A stretch of DNA of 61,200 nucleotides from positions 1-61,200 of IMG/VR virus record IMGVR_UViG_3300046744_000205. One strand, 5' to 3'. Shown in pieces: positions 52,078-60,534 of the stretch; position 1 is the stretch's first letter; the number at the start of each line of letters is the position of its first letter. The notes under the pieces were generated by a model. The model worked only from the letters and a program-made list of their open reading frames with translations. It made no database searches and was not told where the DNA came from. Origin of the DNA: a virus. The translations under genes and the position numbers were made by a program.

Positions 52078-52294
52078 TTGTTACTTTTCCTGTTTGCACG
52101 TTGATGACTGCATCATCTCCGTATTTTTCTAATAATTTTTTCTCTTCCTTAATGTAAGCAGCTTTCATTGACTCTATCTCTTTTAATAAAGCATCCTGTG
52201 CAATGAAGGTGTCAGCTATTCTGATTTTAACATTGTTATACTCTGTTACTAATCCTTGCAATAGATCTAGCTCATCTTTACTTAATTCTTTCAT
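52064..52294 (-). CDS. Coiled-coil protein, 76 aa
   Basis: Starts MKELSKDELDLLQGLVTEYN, with heptads, and ends INVQTGKVTNGDN. The motif YGDDAVINVQTGKV is found in many short phage proteins. A TATATTTG box lies directly upstream (minus strand, 52311-52318). Overlaps the structural gene downstream. Confidence 0.65.
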   Translation of the reverse strand: MKELSKDELDLLQGLVTEYNNVKIRIADTFIAQDALLKEIESMKAAYIKEEKKLLEKYGDDAVINVQTGKVTNGDN

Positions 52295-52310
52295 TTGATT
52301 ATATTTTTTA

Positions 52311-52335
52311 CAAATATAAAACTTTTTTATCTTTG
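52311..52335. promoter_or_regulatory. Divergent -7 boxes between the 76-aa and spanin-like genes
   Basis: TATATTTG on the minus strand (CAAATATA at 52311-52318) reads toward 52294, and TATCTTTG on the plus strand (52328-52335) reads toward the gene at 52340. The plus-strand start would be about 7 nt after the box, so the transcript is nearly leaderless. Confidence 0.5.
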
Positions 52336-52339
52336 CAGT

Positions 52340-52612
52340 ATGAAGAGTCCACAAGTAATTATTTTTATAGCTTTATATTCACTTATAGCTACAGCCATTA
52401 TAACTAATCTATTGTTTGTTAAAAAAGCAGAGAATAGGATTATATCACCTAAACACAATATTATATCTACCGATACGGTATATATGTCTATTGATAGCTT
52501 GGATTCTAAAAGAGATACAATTAAATTATACTATGAAACAAAAGTTAGTAATTATCATATACTTCCTTCTTCTGAACGTATCAGTCTATTCGCAAGTCGC
52601 ATTAATAGATAA
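52340..52612 (+). CDS. Spanin-like inner-membrane protein, 90 aa
   Basis: An N-terminal anchor (MKSPQVIIFIALYSLIATAI) is followed by a periplasmic coiled-coil-like region (TVYMSIDSLDSKRDTIKLYY) and a conserved-looking end SSERISLFASRINR, which I recognise from Bacteroidota phage lysis clusters. A second gene overlaps its 3' half in another frame. The overlap and location next to holin/endolysin make an i-spanin the best guess. Confidence 0.6.
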   Translation: MKSPQVIIFIALYSLIATAIITNLLFVKKAENRIISPKHNIISTDTVYMSIDSLDSKRDTIKLYYETKVSNYHILPSSERISLFASRINR

Positions 52613-52913
52613 TAACGGAGATACATTGGTTGCCATCACTCTTGAGCAGATGGATAACATATACGTTGAGCTAATCCAAAAAGATAGCCTAATGGAACAA
52701 GCTACTATAAGCTCTTCTAAGGAAGCTAAACTATATGAGCTAGTAACTATATCCGAAAATAACCTAAAGTCCTGTGAGAAGGTCTTAAAAGACGTAGGAG
52801 ACAGTAATATCTATTTACTGTCTGAAAACAAAAAGAAAGATAGTAAACTTAAAAGGACTAGAAAGGTTGCCATATATACTACTATTTTTGCTATACTTAG
52901 TATCCTTCTTTAG
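52533..52913 (+). CDS. Spanin-like exported protein, 126 aa
   Basis: A signal-like start (MKQKLVIIIYFLLLNVSVYS) is followed by a coiled-coil middle and a C-terminal hydrophobic segment (RKVAIYTTIFAILSILL). The gene overlaps the 90-aa gene by 80 nt in a different frame, an arrangement typical of Rz/Rz1-type spanin pairs. Its end overlaps the convergent endolysin gene. Confidence 0.55.
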   Translation: MKQKLVIIIYFLLLNVSVYSQVALIDNNGDTLVAITLEQMDNIYVELIQKDSLMEQATISSSKEAKLYELVTISENNLKSCEKVLKDVGDSNIYLLSENKKKDSKLKRTRKVAIYTTIFAILSILL

Positions 52914-53301
52914 ATACATCAAAACTTGGGCAAGCCTTGTTAGAATATTCATTGTGACCGTGAACGGTGCTGCCCGGATATCTTTTCTTTAGTTCATCTA
53001 TAAGCCATATAAGGGCTTCTTTTTGTGCGTGTGTTCTTGTGTCTTTAGGATTCTTATAAGACTTATCCATTCCTCCCGCATATGCGATTCCTATGCTATC
53101 TTTGTTGTGTCCTCTAGTGTGAGCACCTACCTTTGATTCGGGTCTACCTACCTCAACCGTTCCGTTCAATGTTATAAGATAGTGGTATCCTACATCTGAG
53201 AAGTTTCTAGCTAAATGCCAAGTTCTTACCTCTCCTACTGTAACGTCTCTACCTTCAGGGGTAGCTGTGCAATGCACAATGATTCTGTTTATGTCTCTCA
53301 C
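52897..53301 (-). CDS. N-acetylmuramoyl-L-alanine amidase endolysin, 134 aa
   Basis: T7-lysozyme-like residues are present at the right spacing: His10 (IIVHCTA), Tyr39 (GYHYLI), His116, Lys122 and Cys124 (GHNEYSNKACPSFDV). These correspond to T7 His17, Tyr46, His122, Lys128 and Cys130. It cleaves the amide bond between muramic acid and the stem peptide. No signal peptide, so release depends on the holin next to it, which overlaps by ATGA. Confidence 0.9.
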   Translation of the reverse strand: MRDINRIIVHCTATPEGRDVTVGEVRTWHLARNFSDVGYHYLITLNGTVEVGRPESKVGAHTRGHNKDSIGIAYAGGMDKSYKNPKDTRTHAQKEALIWLIDELKKRYPGSTVHGHNEYSNKACPSFDVSKEGY

Positions 53302-53720
53302 TTGATTTGCTTTTTAATATCTTTGATTTGTGTAATGGATTCTTTAAATTTATCTATAAAAGAGTAGCCTTTTAAAACTACCCAAGATTCATCCATTGAT
53401 TTTACCTCATTTAGAATGAGGACCAAAGATACTATTTTAGTTGAAAAGAAATCAAAATCTAAAATACTTTTTATTAATTCATTTAATATTAACGTATCTA
53501 AAAGAAATACTAAAATAACAACGCCCAAGTAACCTACAGTTTTTGGAACATATCCCTTTCTAAAATCTCTACTAGTTACAGGCTTATTTTGCTTTTTAGC
53601 TTTAGCTATTCCAAATGCTGTATCTAAAATTGTAGATAGACCTACTACAAGTAGCAATCCACCAACCGGTGCAAAAAATAAATATAAACTTTTCAATATG
53701 CTACTTAGAGTTATCTTCAT
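53298..53720 (-). CDS. Holin (toxin-secretion/phage lysis type), 140 aa
   Basis: Three hydrophobic segments (residues ~10-32, ~60-82 and ~95-110) flank a basic loop (IAKAKKQNKPVTSRDFRKGY). The sequence resembles the pfam05105 holin family. It overlaps the endolysin start by ATGA, forming a lysis pair. It would make the membrane lesion for endolysin release. Confidence 0.75.
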   Translation of the reverse strand: MKITLSSILKSLYLFFAPVGGLLLVVGLSTILDTAFGIAKAKKQNKPVTSRDFRKGYVPKTVGYLGVVILVFLLDTLILNELIKSILDFDFFSTKIVSLVLILNEVKSMDESWVVLKGYSFIDKFKESITQIKDIKKQIK

Positions 53721-53722
53721 CG

Positions 53723-54073
53723 TTATTCTTCTTCAGGCGTTTCACAATACTCAGGATACTGAGTACAATATGTTTTAACCCATAAATTATTATCTCCTGC
53801 GAACGTATGTACAACATCATCAGGCTCAGGATAAACAGCTTCACTTGAAAACTTATCAGAGTCTGTGTTCCATAATATATCTACACTCCATAGTGTACTT
53901 AGATTCTCGCAGTTACCTTCGTCATCGTAGGCATAGCATATGTGCCCTATCTCTGCTACAGCATTTACATCAGACGTATACGAAACATTACCTTCTGCAT
54001 CAGTAGTTGTAATACTTTTCTTGGCTGTCTGCCAAGCTGCTTCATTTGTAAATTCGTATTTCTTAAAAATCAT
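53723..54073 (-). CDS. Small structural or fibre-associated protein, 116 aa
   Basis: Starts MIFKKYEFTNEAAWQTAKKS and ends TQYPEYCETPEEE. Acidic, Trp- and Cys-containing. It overlaps the adhesin gene by ATGA, so it is co-translated with it and may be an adhesin chaperone or tail piece. Function unknown. Confidence 0.6.
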   Translation of the reverse strand: MIFKKYEFTNEAAWQTAKKSITTTDAEGNVSYTSDVNAVAEIGHICYAYDDEGNCENLSTLWSVDILWNTDSDKFSSEAVYPEPDDVVHTFAGDNNLWVKTYCTQYPEYCETPEEE

Positions 54074-55629
54074 AATGTTGTTAATGTTATTAGTTCAGCA
54101 TTTGTAAGTATTTCTTTAAATAAAATTAATGATTTTATTCGTTGTTTTTTACCTTGTAAGTTTGGGTCTTGTAATGCAACTGTGTCAAGACTACTTGGAA
54201 TGCTTCCACTCGTGTATGTTTTCACCAAAGAGCCATTTAAATATATTTTAAAATTGTTTGCTTGGTAAGTTATTGCAATTTTATTTGTTTCTAAAAATGT
54301 CACAAGTGTTGAATTGTTAATCTCTATTGCACCACCTACTTGCACAATAAATGCGATGTATGATCCGTTTCTATAAGCAAGAATTCTATTACTTGTTGAG
54401 TTACCCAAATTAACTTCTACAAATGTAAAATTACTGTCTTCTGTCAAATCAAATTCTGAATATAAAGTGCCTTGTGTTTGACCTATTAATGCAGATGCAC
54501 TTGTTAATATGCCACTATCTGCGGTGCGAGTTACTGTGCTTCCGCTTGTTGGGATGATGGATGTAGAATAGCTGCCAACCTCTGCTTGTGCGTGTTGCAA
54601 ATATATGAAATCCCCATTGCTTGTATTAACGCTTCCAACTGCATTTGCAATATAAACTTGAACAGACCCCGAACCACTTGCAACAGACATATTTAATCTA
54701 TACCATTCATTACCCACACTTTCAATACTTGCACTTGTAACACTTGCTTGACTTCCAATAGAGCCTGATTCAAGATTATAATATACAACTCCGCTTCCTA
54801 ATACAACCGCAACAAATTTTGAATTTCCGGCTTTAGCATAAATTGAAAAAGTATATGCACCACTTGAGAGAGAATTTGAATTTATTCTATCATTATTGCT
54901 TCCGTTACCCACTAATTTCCAAGCATCTGTTGAGTTAAAAATTCCGCTTTGATTTCCAATAATTGTCGCATTCGTTAGAACCCAAGTAGTGTTTAACTGA
55001 TTAGATTGAAGTATATTATTCGTTCTCTGAGGTTCAAGTAATAAACTCGGACAACTTCCATCGCTATAATCCAAGCGAGGTACATCGTTTTCGATTACTT
55101 CTTTTACTGATACGTTGTCGATTGATAAAGTTGTTCCACTTGCTCCTCTTGCTTGAAGATAAAGAGTTGTATTTATGCTTGCAACTCCATAAAGACTAAA
55201 TGTTCCATTAGATGAAACCTCTTGTGTTGTGCCACCCGCACCCAAAACAACAAGAATACCACCTTTCACGTAATTAGATATTGTAAATGTAACCTTATAT
55301 TTTTTCCCAATTTCAACAACACTTGACTGTGTTATATTAGTTCCGTTAGGGGTTGAGGAATAATTTAAAGTTCCGTTTGATATAGTAACTCCGTTTGCGT
55401 TAACTCCGTTCCAATTACTGCTACTTGCAAAATCTCCATTGGTTACTAATTCCGTTGTGCTAACTACCGAAGCAGTCTCTATCAACCCCTCACTATTTAC
55501 CCTCGTTCCGCTTGATGAACGTGAGAAAGTGAAGTCGCCATTTCCATTACTCGGAATTTGCGAATATAGTTTTGTTGATTTATACCCACTTGGTATCTGA
55601 ACTAAACTTGCCTTGTCTAATAAACTCAT
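54070..55629 (-). CDS. Adhesin/head-fibre protein with LamG-like C-terminus, 519 aa
   Basis: The N-terminal block VQIPSGYKSTKLYSQIPSNG, GDFTFSRSSSGTRVN and SEGLIE is common in phage head-spike/fibre proteins. A carbohydrate-binding-like middle (VTNGDFASSSNWNG...) and a concanavalin-like C-terminal region (LYSEFDLTEDSNFTFVEVNL, KTYTSGSIPSS) follow. It probably binds the host surface polysaccharide. Adjacent small genes and other fibres support this. Confidence 0.7.
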   Translation of the reverse strand: MSLLDKASLVQIPSGYKSTKLYSQIPSNGNGDFTFSRSSSGTRVNSEGLIETASVVSTTELVTNGDFASSSNWNGVNANGVTISNGTLNYSSTPNGTNITQSSVVEIGKKYKVTFTISNYVKGGILVVLGAGGTTQEVSSNGTFSLYGVASINTTLYLQARGASGTTLSIDNVSVKEVIENDVPRLDYSDGSCPSLLLEPQRTNNILQSNQLNTTWVLTNATIIGNQSGIFNSTDAWKLVGNGSNNDRINSNSLSSGAYTFSIYAKAGNSKFVAVVLGSGVVYYNLESGSIGSQASVTSASIESVGNEWYRLNMSVASGSGSVQVYIANAVGSVNTSNGDFIYLQHAQAEVGSYSTSIIPTSGSTVTRTADSGILTSASALIGQTQGTLYSEFDLTEDSNFTFVEVNLGNSTSNRILAYRNGSYIAFIVQVGGAIEINNSTLVTFLETNKIAITYQANNFKIYLNGSLVKTYTSGSIPSSLDTVALQDPNLQGKKQRIKSLILFKEILTNAELITLTTL

Positions 55630-55796
55630 ATCGCATCTAAATTGTTAATTATATCTATCACACAATCAAGTGACTCTACCACTCCTCCATCAGCAATGAC
55701 ACGATCCTTGTAGTCGTTAGCAATTTTTGCTCCCGGACCTACGTCTCCACCCTGCCCTGTTAGTGCGTTTGATATGCCTATTAGAAGTCCTATCAT
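55626..55796 (-). CDS. Small protein, 56 aa
   Basis: MIGLLIGISNALTGQGGDVG, then a mixed region ending in DIINNLDAI. The start overlaps nothing; the stop overlaps the 519-aa start by ATGA, so it is coupled to the adhesin. Hydrophobic N-terminus may be an anchor. Confidence 0.6.
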   Translation of the reverse strand: MIGLLIGISNALTGQGGDVGPGAKIANDYKDRVIADGGVVESLDCVIDIINNLDAI

Positions 55797-56057
55797 TTAC
55801 CAAAGAGCAATAATCTCAGATGCTGCTGTTCCTGTTGCAAAAACTTTTACAACCTGTACAGGAATAAATCCTACAGGTGCGTTTTTAAATGTAACGTCAT
55901 CTCCACCTGATGTTGTGACCTTAAGGTCTCCTGCAACACCAACGTAAAGAACACATCCGTTGTTTACTCCTGCTCCTCCACCTACTGTTGGTATCTCAGC
56001 CGTGTCAGATGGCGTAACTGCTGCTGCTCTATATGCTTGTAATTTTTGATATGCCAT
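55797..56057 (-). CDS. Small virion protein, 86 aa
   Basis: Starts MAYQKLQAYRAAAVTPSDTA and ends VFATGTAASEIIALW, with central Gly-rich beta strands (VLYVGVAGDLKVTTSGGDDV). Such short spike or decoration proteins occur next to phage fibre genes. The stop directly follows the next gene's start region. Confidence 0.65.
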   Translation of the reverse strand: MAYQKLQAYRAAAVTPSDTAEIPTVGGGAGVNNGCVLYVGVAGDLKVTTSGGDDVTFKNAPVGFIPVQVVKVFATGTAASEIIALW

Positions 56058-56060
56058 AAT

Positions 56061-56198
56061 TTATTCTTCTTCTTTTTCTTCTGCCGGGAATACATCTCTT
56101 ATTGCATCCACGATTGCAGCTACGTCATCTAAACTATAACATCCTTTTTGAATTGCTAGGTTTAATGCCGTTACGATTGTTTGCTTACTTTCTTCCAT
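56061..56198 (-). CDS. Small acidic protein, 45 aa
   Basis: MEESKQTIVTALNLAIQKGC, then an acidic helix ending AEEKEEE. Found by reading the 170-nt gap. Short, no family; presence supported by spacing. Confidence 0.5.
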   Translation of the reverse strand: MEESKQTIVTALNLAIQKGCYSLDDVAAIVDAIRDVFPAEEKEEE

Positions 56199-56227
56199 TT
56201 TATTTAATTTAATTAGTTAGTGTTAAT

Positions 56228-56563
56228 TTACCAAGGTAAAGGAGTGTCCTCAGGGCTAACAGGAGGTGTAATCTCGCTGTCAATCATTCCGCCAACTGAT
56301 GCTTCTAAGTTTGAAACTCCGTCTTCTCCTAGTTCCTCTTTAACCCAACCTACAACCATTGCATCGGTTAAGTCTGCGTAAGGTGTAAAGCTCTCGCCCT
56401 GTACCACTTCAAATGAAGCTGTTCCACTCAATGAAGCTGTGTAGGTCTCGCCTCCACTTTCTTCTGTTCCTACCACTTCGTAGATTGAATCTACAACGTA
56501 ATCTGTTTCTTTGTCTGTATCTATAGTGTATAGATTGGTGACTGTCCAAGTATAATTTTTCAT
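56228..56563 (-). CDS. Small structural protein, 111 aa
   Basis: Starts MKNYTWTVTNLYTIDTDKET and has beta-rich, Thr/Ser-rich composition (YTASLSGTASFEVVQGESFT), ending PPVSPEDTPLPW. It resembles short head-fibre-associated proteins of marine phages. Function unknown. Confidence 0.6.
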   Translation of the reverse strand: MKNYTWTVTNLYTIDTDKETDYVVDSIYEVVGTEESGGETYTASLSGTASFEVVQGESFTPYADLTDAMVVGWVKEELGEDGVSNLEASVGGMIDSEITPPVSPEDTPLPW

Positions 56564-56582
56564 TTTACAAATATAATATTTT

Positions 56583-58712
56583 TTATGCTGCTACTATTGG
56601 TATTTTATAATTCACTCCGTTTATTTTAACAGTCCACGTTTTGTCTACCGTTACTGTTTCAGTAGTTATTGTTCCTGCGTTAACACTAGCACTACCTACA
56701 ACAAATTGATTGTTTGCTGTTGCTGTTGCTGCCCTACCTAAAATAACACTACCACTAAAGTTACCACTAGCCGCTTCCATACCAACTGCTGTATTACTAA
56801 TACCGCTAGTATTATCAGATATAGCTTTATAACCTATTCCTGTATTATTAGAACCTGTATTATCTTTTAATGATTGCCAACCTATTGCTGTAGAATTTGA
56901 ACCTGTAGCGTTAGAATACAATGCTAATTGCCCCATTGCAACGTTATTATTTCCTGTTGAATTATAAAACATTGCTTGATGACCACTTGCTGCATTATTA
57001 GAACCTGTGGTGTTATTTGCTAACGCTTGATAACCTACTGATGTAAGATTTGCACCTGTTGTATTACTTAATAAATTTTCACGTCCTATAGATACATTAC
57101 TTGTACCTGTAGTATTAGTAACTAATGCCTGTGAACCAATTGCAGTATTACTACTCGCTGTTGTATTTGATTTTAATGCTTGATAACCTATTGCAGTATT
57201 ATTATAACCTGTTGTGTTAGCATAAAGGGCTTGATAACCGACTGCTGCGTGACTACTACCTATAGTGTTAAGTTCTAATGCTTGATTTCCAACTGCTGTA
57301 TTAGCGTTTGCGGTGGTGTTATTGTATAATGCCGCATAACCAAATGCTGAATTATTACCACCTGTAGTATTTAAATATAATGCCTGTCTACCAACTGCTG
57401 TATTTGTACCTCCTGTAAGGTTATTACTTAATGCTAAATAACCTACTGCTACGTTATTTGCACCTGTAGTGTTATATCTTAAAGAATCATAACCAAATGC
57501 TGAATTATTAGCACCTGTGGTATTTTGACGCATCGCATTAGAACCACTTGCAGTATTGTTAGAAGCTGTGGTATTTTGACGCAATGCTTGATAACCAATT
57601 GCGGTATTTAAAACCCCTGTTGAATTTGAAAATAATGCTTCACTTCCAATTGATACGTTATTAATACCTGTAGTATTACTAAATAATGCTCTATTACCGA
57701 ATGAGGAATTATTATTTCCTGTAGTATTTAAATATAATGCCTGTCGACCTACTGCTGTATTTGTCCCACCTGTGGTATTAGCGAATAATGCTTGATAACC
57801 ACTTGCGACATTATTAGAACCTGTTTGATTGCCCCTTAATGCCTGTAAACCTACTGCAACATTATTAGTACCTGTTGTGTTACCACGTAATGATTCATAA
57901 CCATAAGCTGCATTAGATGAACCTGAAATGTTAAAAACCATTGATTGATAACCACTTGCAACATTATTAGAACCTGTGGAATTAGTATATAATGCTGAAA
58001 TTCCTACTGCTGTATTATTAGAACCTGTAGTGTTTGTACTTAATGCTTCACTTCCAAATGCTGAATTGCCACTTGCTGTTGTATTACTTTTTAATGCATC
58101 TCTACCAATTGCTGTATTACTAGAACCTGTTGTGTTAGCCCTTAATGCGTGATAACCACTTGCGACATTGCTAACTCCTGTGGTATTAAATAATAATGTT
58201 TGATAACCATTAGCAGTATTGTTAGCTCCTGTGGTATTTGAATTTAATGATTGATACCCCGATGCTGTATTATTACTACCTGTTGTGTTTAAAAGTAAAG
58301 CTCTTTGACCTATTGCAGTATTAAAACTACCTGTTGTATTAGTAAGTAATGCCCTAGAACCCATTGCTGTGTTTTGACCACCTGTTGTATTACTTATTAA
58401 CGCATCATTACCAAATGCAGCGTTAGTTATTACACTTCCTGCTCCTGTATTCCATACAGATGTTCCGTTGTCGTTTAGTAAGCTGTCTGCAATTGTATGT
58501 GCACCTGTAGCAGTATTGTTAATAAACTTAGCGACCTTATTAGCTGTACCTGTCCCTGATATATTATCAGCAGGAACACCGCCAACAGTATCTGCAATGT
58601 CTTGCATTGTAAAATACTCTGCTCTTGCATTTGTTGAAGATGAGCCTTTATCTACTATGGTGACACCTGTTGTGTCTCCTCTAAACTGTGTATTACTTGG
58701 TATAATAGCCAT
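56583..58712 (-). CDS. Repeat-rich head/tail fibre (adhesin), 709 aa
   Basis: The N-terminal anchor (MAIIPSNTQFRGDTTGVTIV, KGSSSTNARAEYFTMQDIAD) is shared with the 154-aa protein. About 30 tandem 17-residue units follow, of the type NTTGSNNTASGYQSLNS, reminiscent of YadA-type head repeats. The C-terminus (RAATATANNQFVVGSASVNA) has no S74 peptidase. It would form a long fibre for host contact. The 51-nt DNA repeat is prone to expansion and contraction. Confidence 0.8.
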   Translation of the reverse strand: MAIIPSNTQFRGDTTGVTIVDKGSSSTNARAEYFTMQDIADTVGGVPADNISGTGTANKVAKFINNTATGAHTIADSLLNDNGTSVWNTGAGSVITNAAFGNDALISNTTGGQNTAMGSRALLTNTTGSFNTAIGQRALLLNTTGSNNTASGYQSLNSNTTGANNTANGYQTLLFNTTGVSNVASGYHALRANTTGSSNTAIGRDALKSNTTASGNSAFGSEALSTNTTGSNNTAVGISALYTNSTGSNNVASGYQSMVFNISGSSNAAYGYESLRGNTTGTNNVAVGLQALRGNQTGSNNVASGYQALFANTTGGTNTAVGRQALYLNTTGNNNSSFGNRALFSNTTGINNVSIGSEALFSNSTGVLNTAIGYQALRQNTTASNNTASGSNAMRQNTTGANNSAFGYDSLRYNTTGANNVAVGYLALSNNLTGGTNTAVGRQALYLNTTGGNNSAFGYAALYNNTTANANTAVGNQALELNTIGSSHAAVGYQALYANTTGYNNTAIGYQALKSNTTASSNTAIGSQALVTNTTGTSNVSIGRENLLSNTTGANLTSVGYQALANNTTGSNNAASGHQAMFYNSTGNNNVAMGQLALYSNATGSNSTAIGWQSLKDNTGSNNTGIGYKAISDNTSGISNTAVGMEAASGNFSGSVILGRAATATANNQFVVGSASVNAGTITTETVTVDKTWTVKINGVNYKIPIVAA

Positions 58713-58720
58713 AATTTTTT

Positions 58721-58876
58721 TTATTTATCGTAAGGGAATATTCTATTTAGTGTATCTTTTCTTTCAGCACATCCACAAGACTTACCTGTGGCTTTAGCTA
58801 CTGTATCTACAACTTTTTTTATTCCGGTTGCTTTTGTAATTTTTTCTACTGTATCTCCTAATCCTTTTGATTTCAT
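58721..58876 (-). CDS. Small conserved phage protein, 51 aa
   Basis: MKSKGLGDTVEKITKATGIK, then KKVVDTVAKATGKSCGC and NRIFPYDK. It is a recurrent small family in phages of this type. The start overlaps the stop of the next gene by ATGA. Confidence 0.7.
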   Translation of the reverse strand: MKSKGLGDTVEKITKATGIKKVVDTVAKATGKSCGCAERKDTLNRIFPYDK

Positions 58877-59010
58877 TTGCATTTACATTCTTTATTTGGA
58901 CACTTAGTCACGTCAAACATAAGACTCAACATAGTAGCATTCCATTTACATTGGAACTTGCACCACTCGTGCTGAATCCACATACCTGCTTTTATTAATA
59001 GTTTTCCCAT
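58873..59010 (-). CDS. Cys-rich small protein, 45 aa
   Basis: MGKLLIKAGMWIQHEWCKFQ, with CKW and C-terminal CPNKECKCK. The shorter start at 59010 is chosen because a TATATTTG box (minus strand, 59016-59023) lies just upstream. Probably metal-binding or membrane-associated. Function unknown. Confidence 0.6.
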   Translation of the reverse strand: MGKLLIKAGMWIQHEWCKFQCKWNATMLSLMFDVTKCPNKECKCK

Positions 59011-59023
59011 TGTTGCAAATATA

Positions 59024-59314
59024 CTAATATTTTCCTCGTCTATTTTTTGGTGAGCTCTTAGTTGAACCTCCTTTTCCTGCCCATAATTTCTTACAAGACC
59101 AATAACGTGCACTTAACTTGTTTGTTGCTGTACCACACTTGTGACGAGCCTTAAATGACTTGCGTGCAGCAGCAGAATAGTTGTGACCATATCCCTTAGC
59201 ACCAAAGTGAATTAACTTCTCCTTGCCACCGGCACAAGCCTTAACCATTTTTTTCTTACCTGCTCTATCGGATCTCATTACCCGATTACATTTCATTTTA
59301 CTTTTCGTTGCCAT
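59024..59314 (-). CDS. Basic protein (DUF6321-like), 96 aa
   Basis: Starts MATKSKMKCNRVMRSDRAGK and contains HFGAKGYGHNYSAAARKSF, KARHKCGTATNKLSARYWSC and KKLWAGKGG. I recognise this block as a small conserved phage family (DUF6321-like). Highly basic; likely nucleic-acid-associated. It lies between small genes and the 154-aa protein. Confidence 0.75.
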   Translation of the reverse strand: MATKSKMKCNRVMRSDRAGKKKMVKACAGGKEKLIHFGAKGYGHNYSAAARKSFKARHKCGTATNKLSARYWSCKKLWAGKGGSTKSSPKNRRGKY

Positions 59315-59316
59315 AG

Positions 59317-59781
59317 TTATGTTGATTTAGCTTGTATTACTATCCATTCAGTACCATCAGACCAAACTGCACATCCGTTATATGCTTTGTTAATTTCATA
59401 TGAAGCACCTCCATCTATTGTTTCACCCGAAGGTGCAGCAATCGCTATTTTATTACTTGCAGTAACTGTACTGTTGTTTACAAAACGAATTGTTCTATAG
59501 GGAATCGCAGTTGCACTTGGAAGAGTAATAGTATACGTTCCTGAACCACCTGTCCAATCAAAATCAACTACGTTAACCATTTGAGTAAGTGTTGATGCTC
59601 CTCCTGCTGAAGCGTTAATAAATAATACAGGCTCAAGTTTTGTAATTGACTCTGTGCAAGACTGACACAACTCATCAATGGTGTACGCATCTCTCATTGC
59701 GTTAGACTGTGCAGAGCCTTTGTTCTCTGTTTCTACTCCCGATGCTACTCCGTGAAATTTTGTCCCTGATGGTATTGGCAT
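59317..59781 (-). CDS. Short fibre/decoration protein, 154 aa
   Basis: MPIPSGTKFHGVASGVETEN, then KGSAQSNAMRDAYTIDELCQ: the same anchor as the 709-aa fibre. A beta-rich C-terminal domain (WTGGSGTYTITLPSATAIPY, NNSTVTASNKIAIAAPSGET) follows. A second copy is truncated at 1-311. Probably a virion-surface protein. Confidence 0.75.
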   Translation of the reverse strand: MPIPSGTKFHGVASGVETENKGSAQSNAMRDAYTIDELCQSCTESITKLEPVLFINASAGGASTLTQMVNVVDFDWTGGSGTYTITLPSATAIPYRTIRFVNNSTVTASNKIAIAAPSGETIDGGASYEINKAYNGCAVWSDGTEWIVIQAKST

Positions 59782-59782
59782 A

Positions 59783-60118
59783 TCAATAATTAAATAAAGT
59801 GTTATTAGAACTGTTATTAGTTTTCTTAGTTTTTTTAGGTTTAATTTTTTTTACGTCCTTGCCTTTAGTAACTTTTCTTTTAATTAATTTATCAGGGGTA
59901 GTAGAGCCTGAGTGTCCATACCCCACATAGGTATCTACCTTCTTACGCTTTACCCCTTCATCATCTATAAAAACTTGCTTTTCTCTTCTTATTGGACCGA
60001 AGCGTGTTGATATTGATTTATATCCCGGACTAACAATTTCATTTATAGGGTCAAATCCTTTTGACACCTTTCTAGAAATTATGTTTTTCCTTCTTGCTTT
60101 CTTAAATGGGTTTTTCAT
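59783..60118 (-). CDS. Basic protein, 111 aa, only in the right copy
   Basis: MKNPFKKARRKNIISRKVSK, then DEGVKRKKVDTYVGYGHSGS and a Lys-rich tail with KKIKPKKTKKTNNSS. It is absent from the left duplicate, where 309-313 joins the flanking genes directly, so it is an accessory gene of the small-protein cluster. Likely virion-associated nucleic-acid binding. Confidence 0.65.
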   Translation of the reverse strand: MKNPFKKARRKNIISRKVSKGFDPINEIVSPGYKSISTRFGPIRREKQVFIDDEGVKRKKVDTYVGYGHSGSTTPDKLIKRKVTKGKDVKKIKPKKTKKTNNSSNNTLFNY

Positions 60119-60369
60119 CGCTTTGTAAATTTTTTAGTTACTCTTCCTGCTTTAGTGTTAGCCACGACAGTTTTACCTTTCCTCCCTGCTCTCTTTTTCT
60201 TACGAGCAGTCTTTGCTCTTTCAGACTTAGTCATTGACTTAGCCTTAGCAAGTGGCAGACAGCGGTCAGGGTTCTTCTTATCCTTGCTTGTACCACAAGC
60301 ACCCTTTATTGACCCATCTGTTCCGATGCGTACCCACTTCTCGTCTCTCCACTTCTTTAACTCACCCAT
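60115..60369 (-). CDS. Small basic protein (DUF5872-like), 84 aa
   Basis: Right-hand paralogue of 311-562. They differ at a few residues (SER for AER; C-terminus FTKR instead of YTG). ATGA overlap with the 111-aa gene replaces the TAATG link seen on the left. Confidence 0.75.
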   Translation of the reverse strand: MGELKKWRDEKWVRIGTDGSIKGACGTSKDKKNPDRCLPLAKAKSMTKSERAKTARKKKRAGRKGKTVVANTKAGRVTKKFTKR

Positions 60370-60530
60370 TAGTAAGACTTCTTCTCACTTCCGTAGTATG
60401 GGTTGTTCTTTAAACTCCCTCCTGTCATTTTTGCGAAAGCTGATGCTTTTGCTTTACCTGTTGCACTATAAGGGAATTTTCTTGTTTTCATCTTGCCCGA
60501 TGTAGAGCACTTATATTTTACTGTTGGCAT
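60369..60530 (-). CDS. Small basic protein, 53 aa
   Basis: MPTVKYKCSTSGKMKTRKFP, then KASAFAKMTGGSLKNNPYYG. Counterpart of 562-723 with about seven substitutions. TAATG overlap to the next gene. Confidence 0.7.
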   Translation of the reverse strand: MPTVKYKCSTSGKMKTRKFPYSATGKAKASAFAKMTGGSLKNNPYYGSEKKSY

Positions 60531-60534
60531 AATA

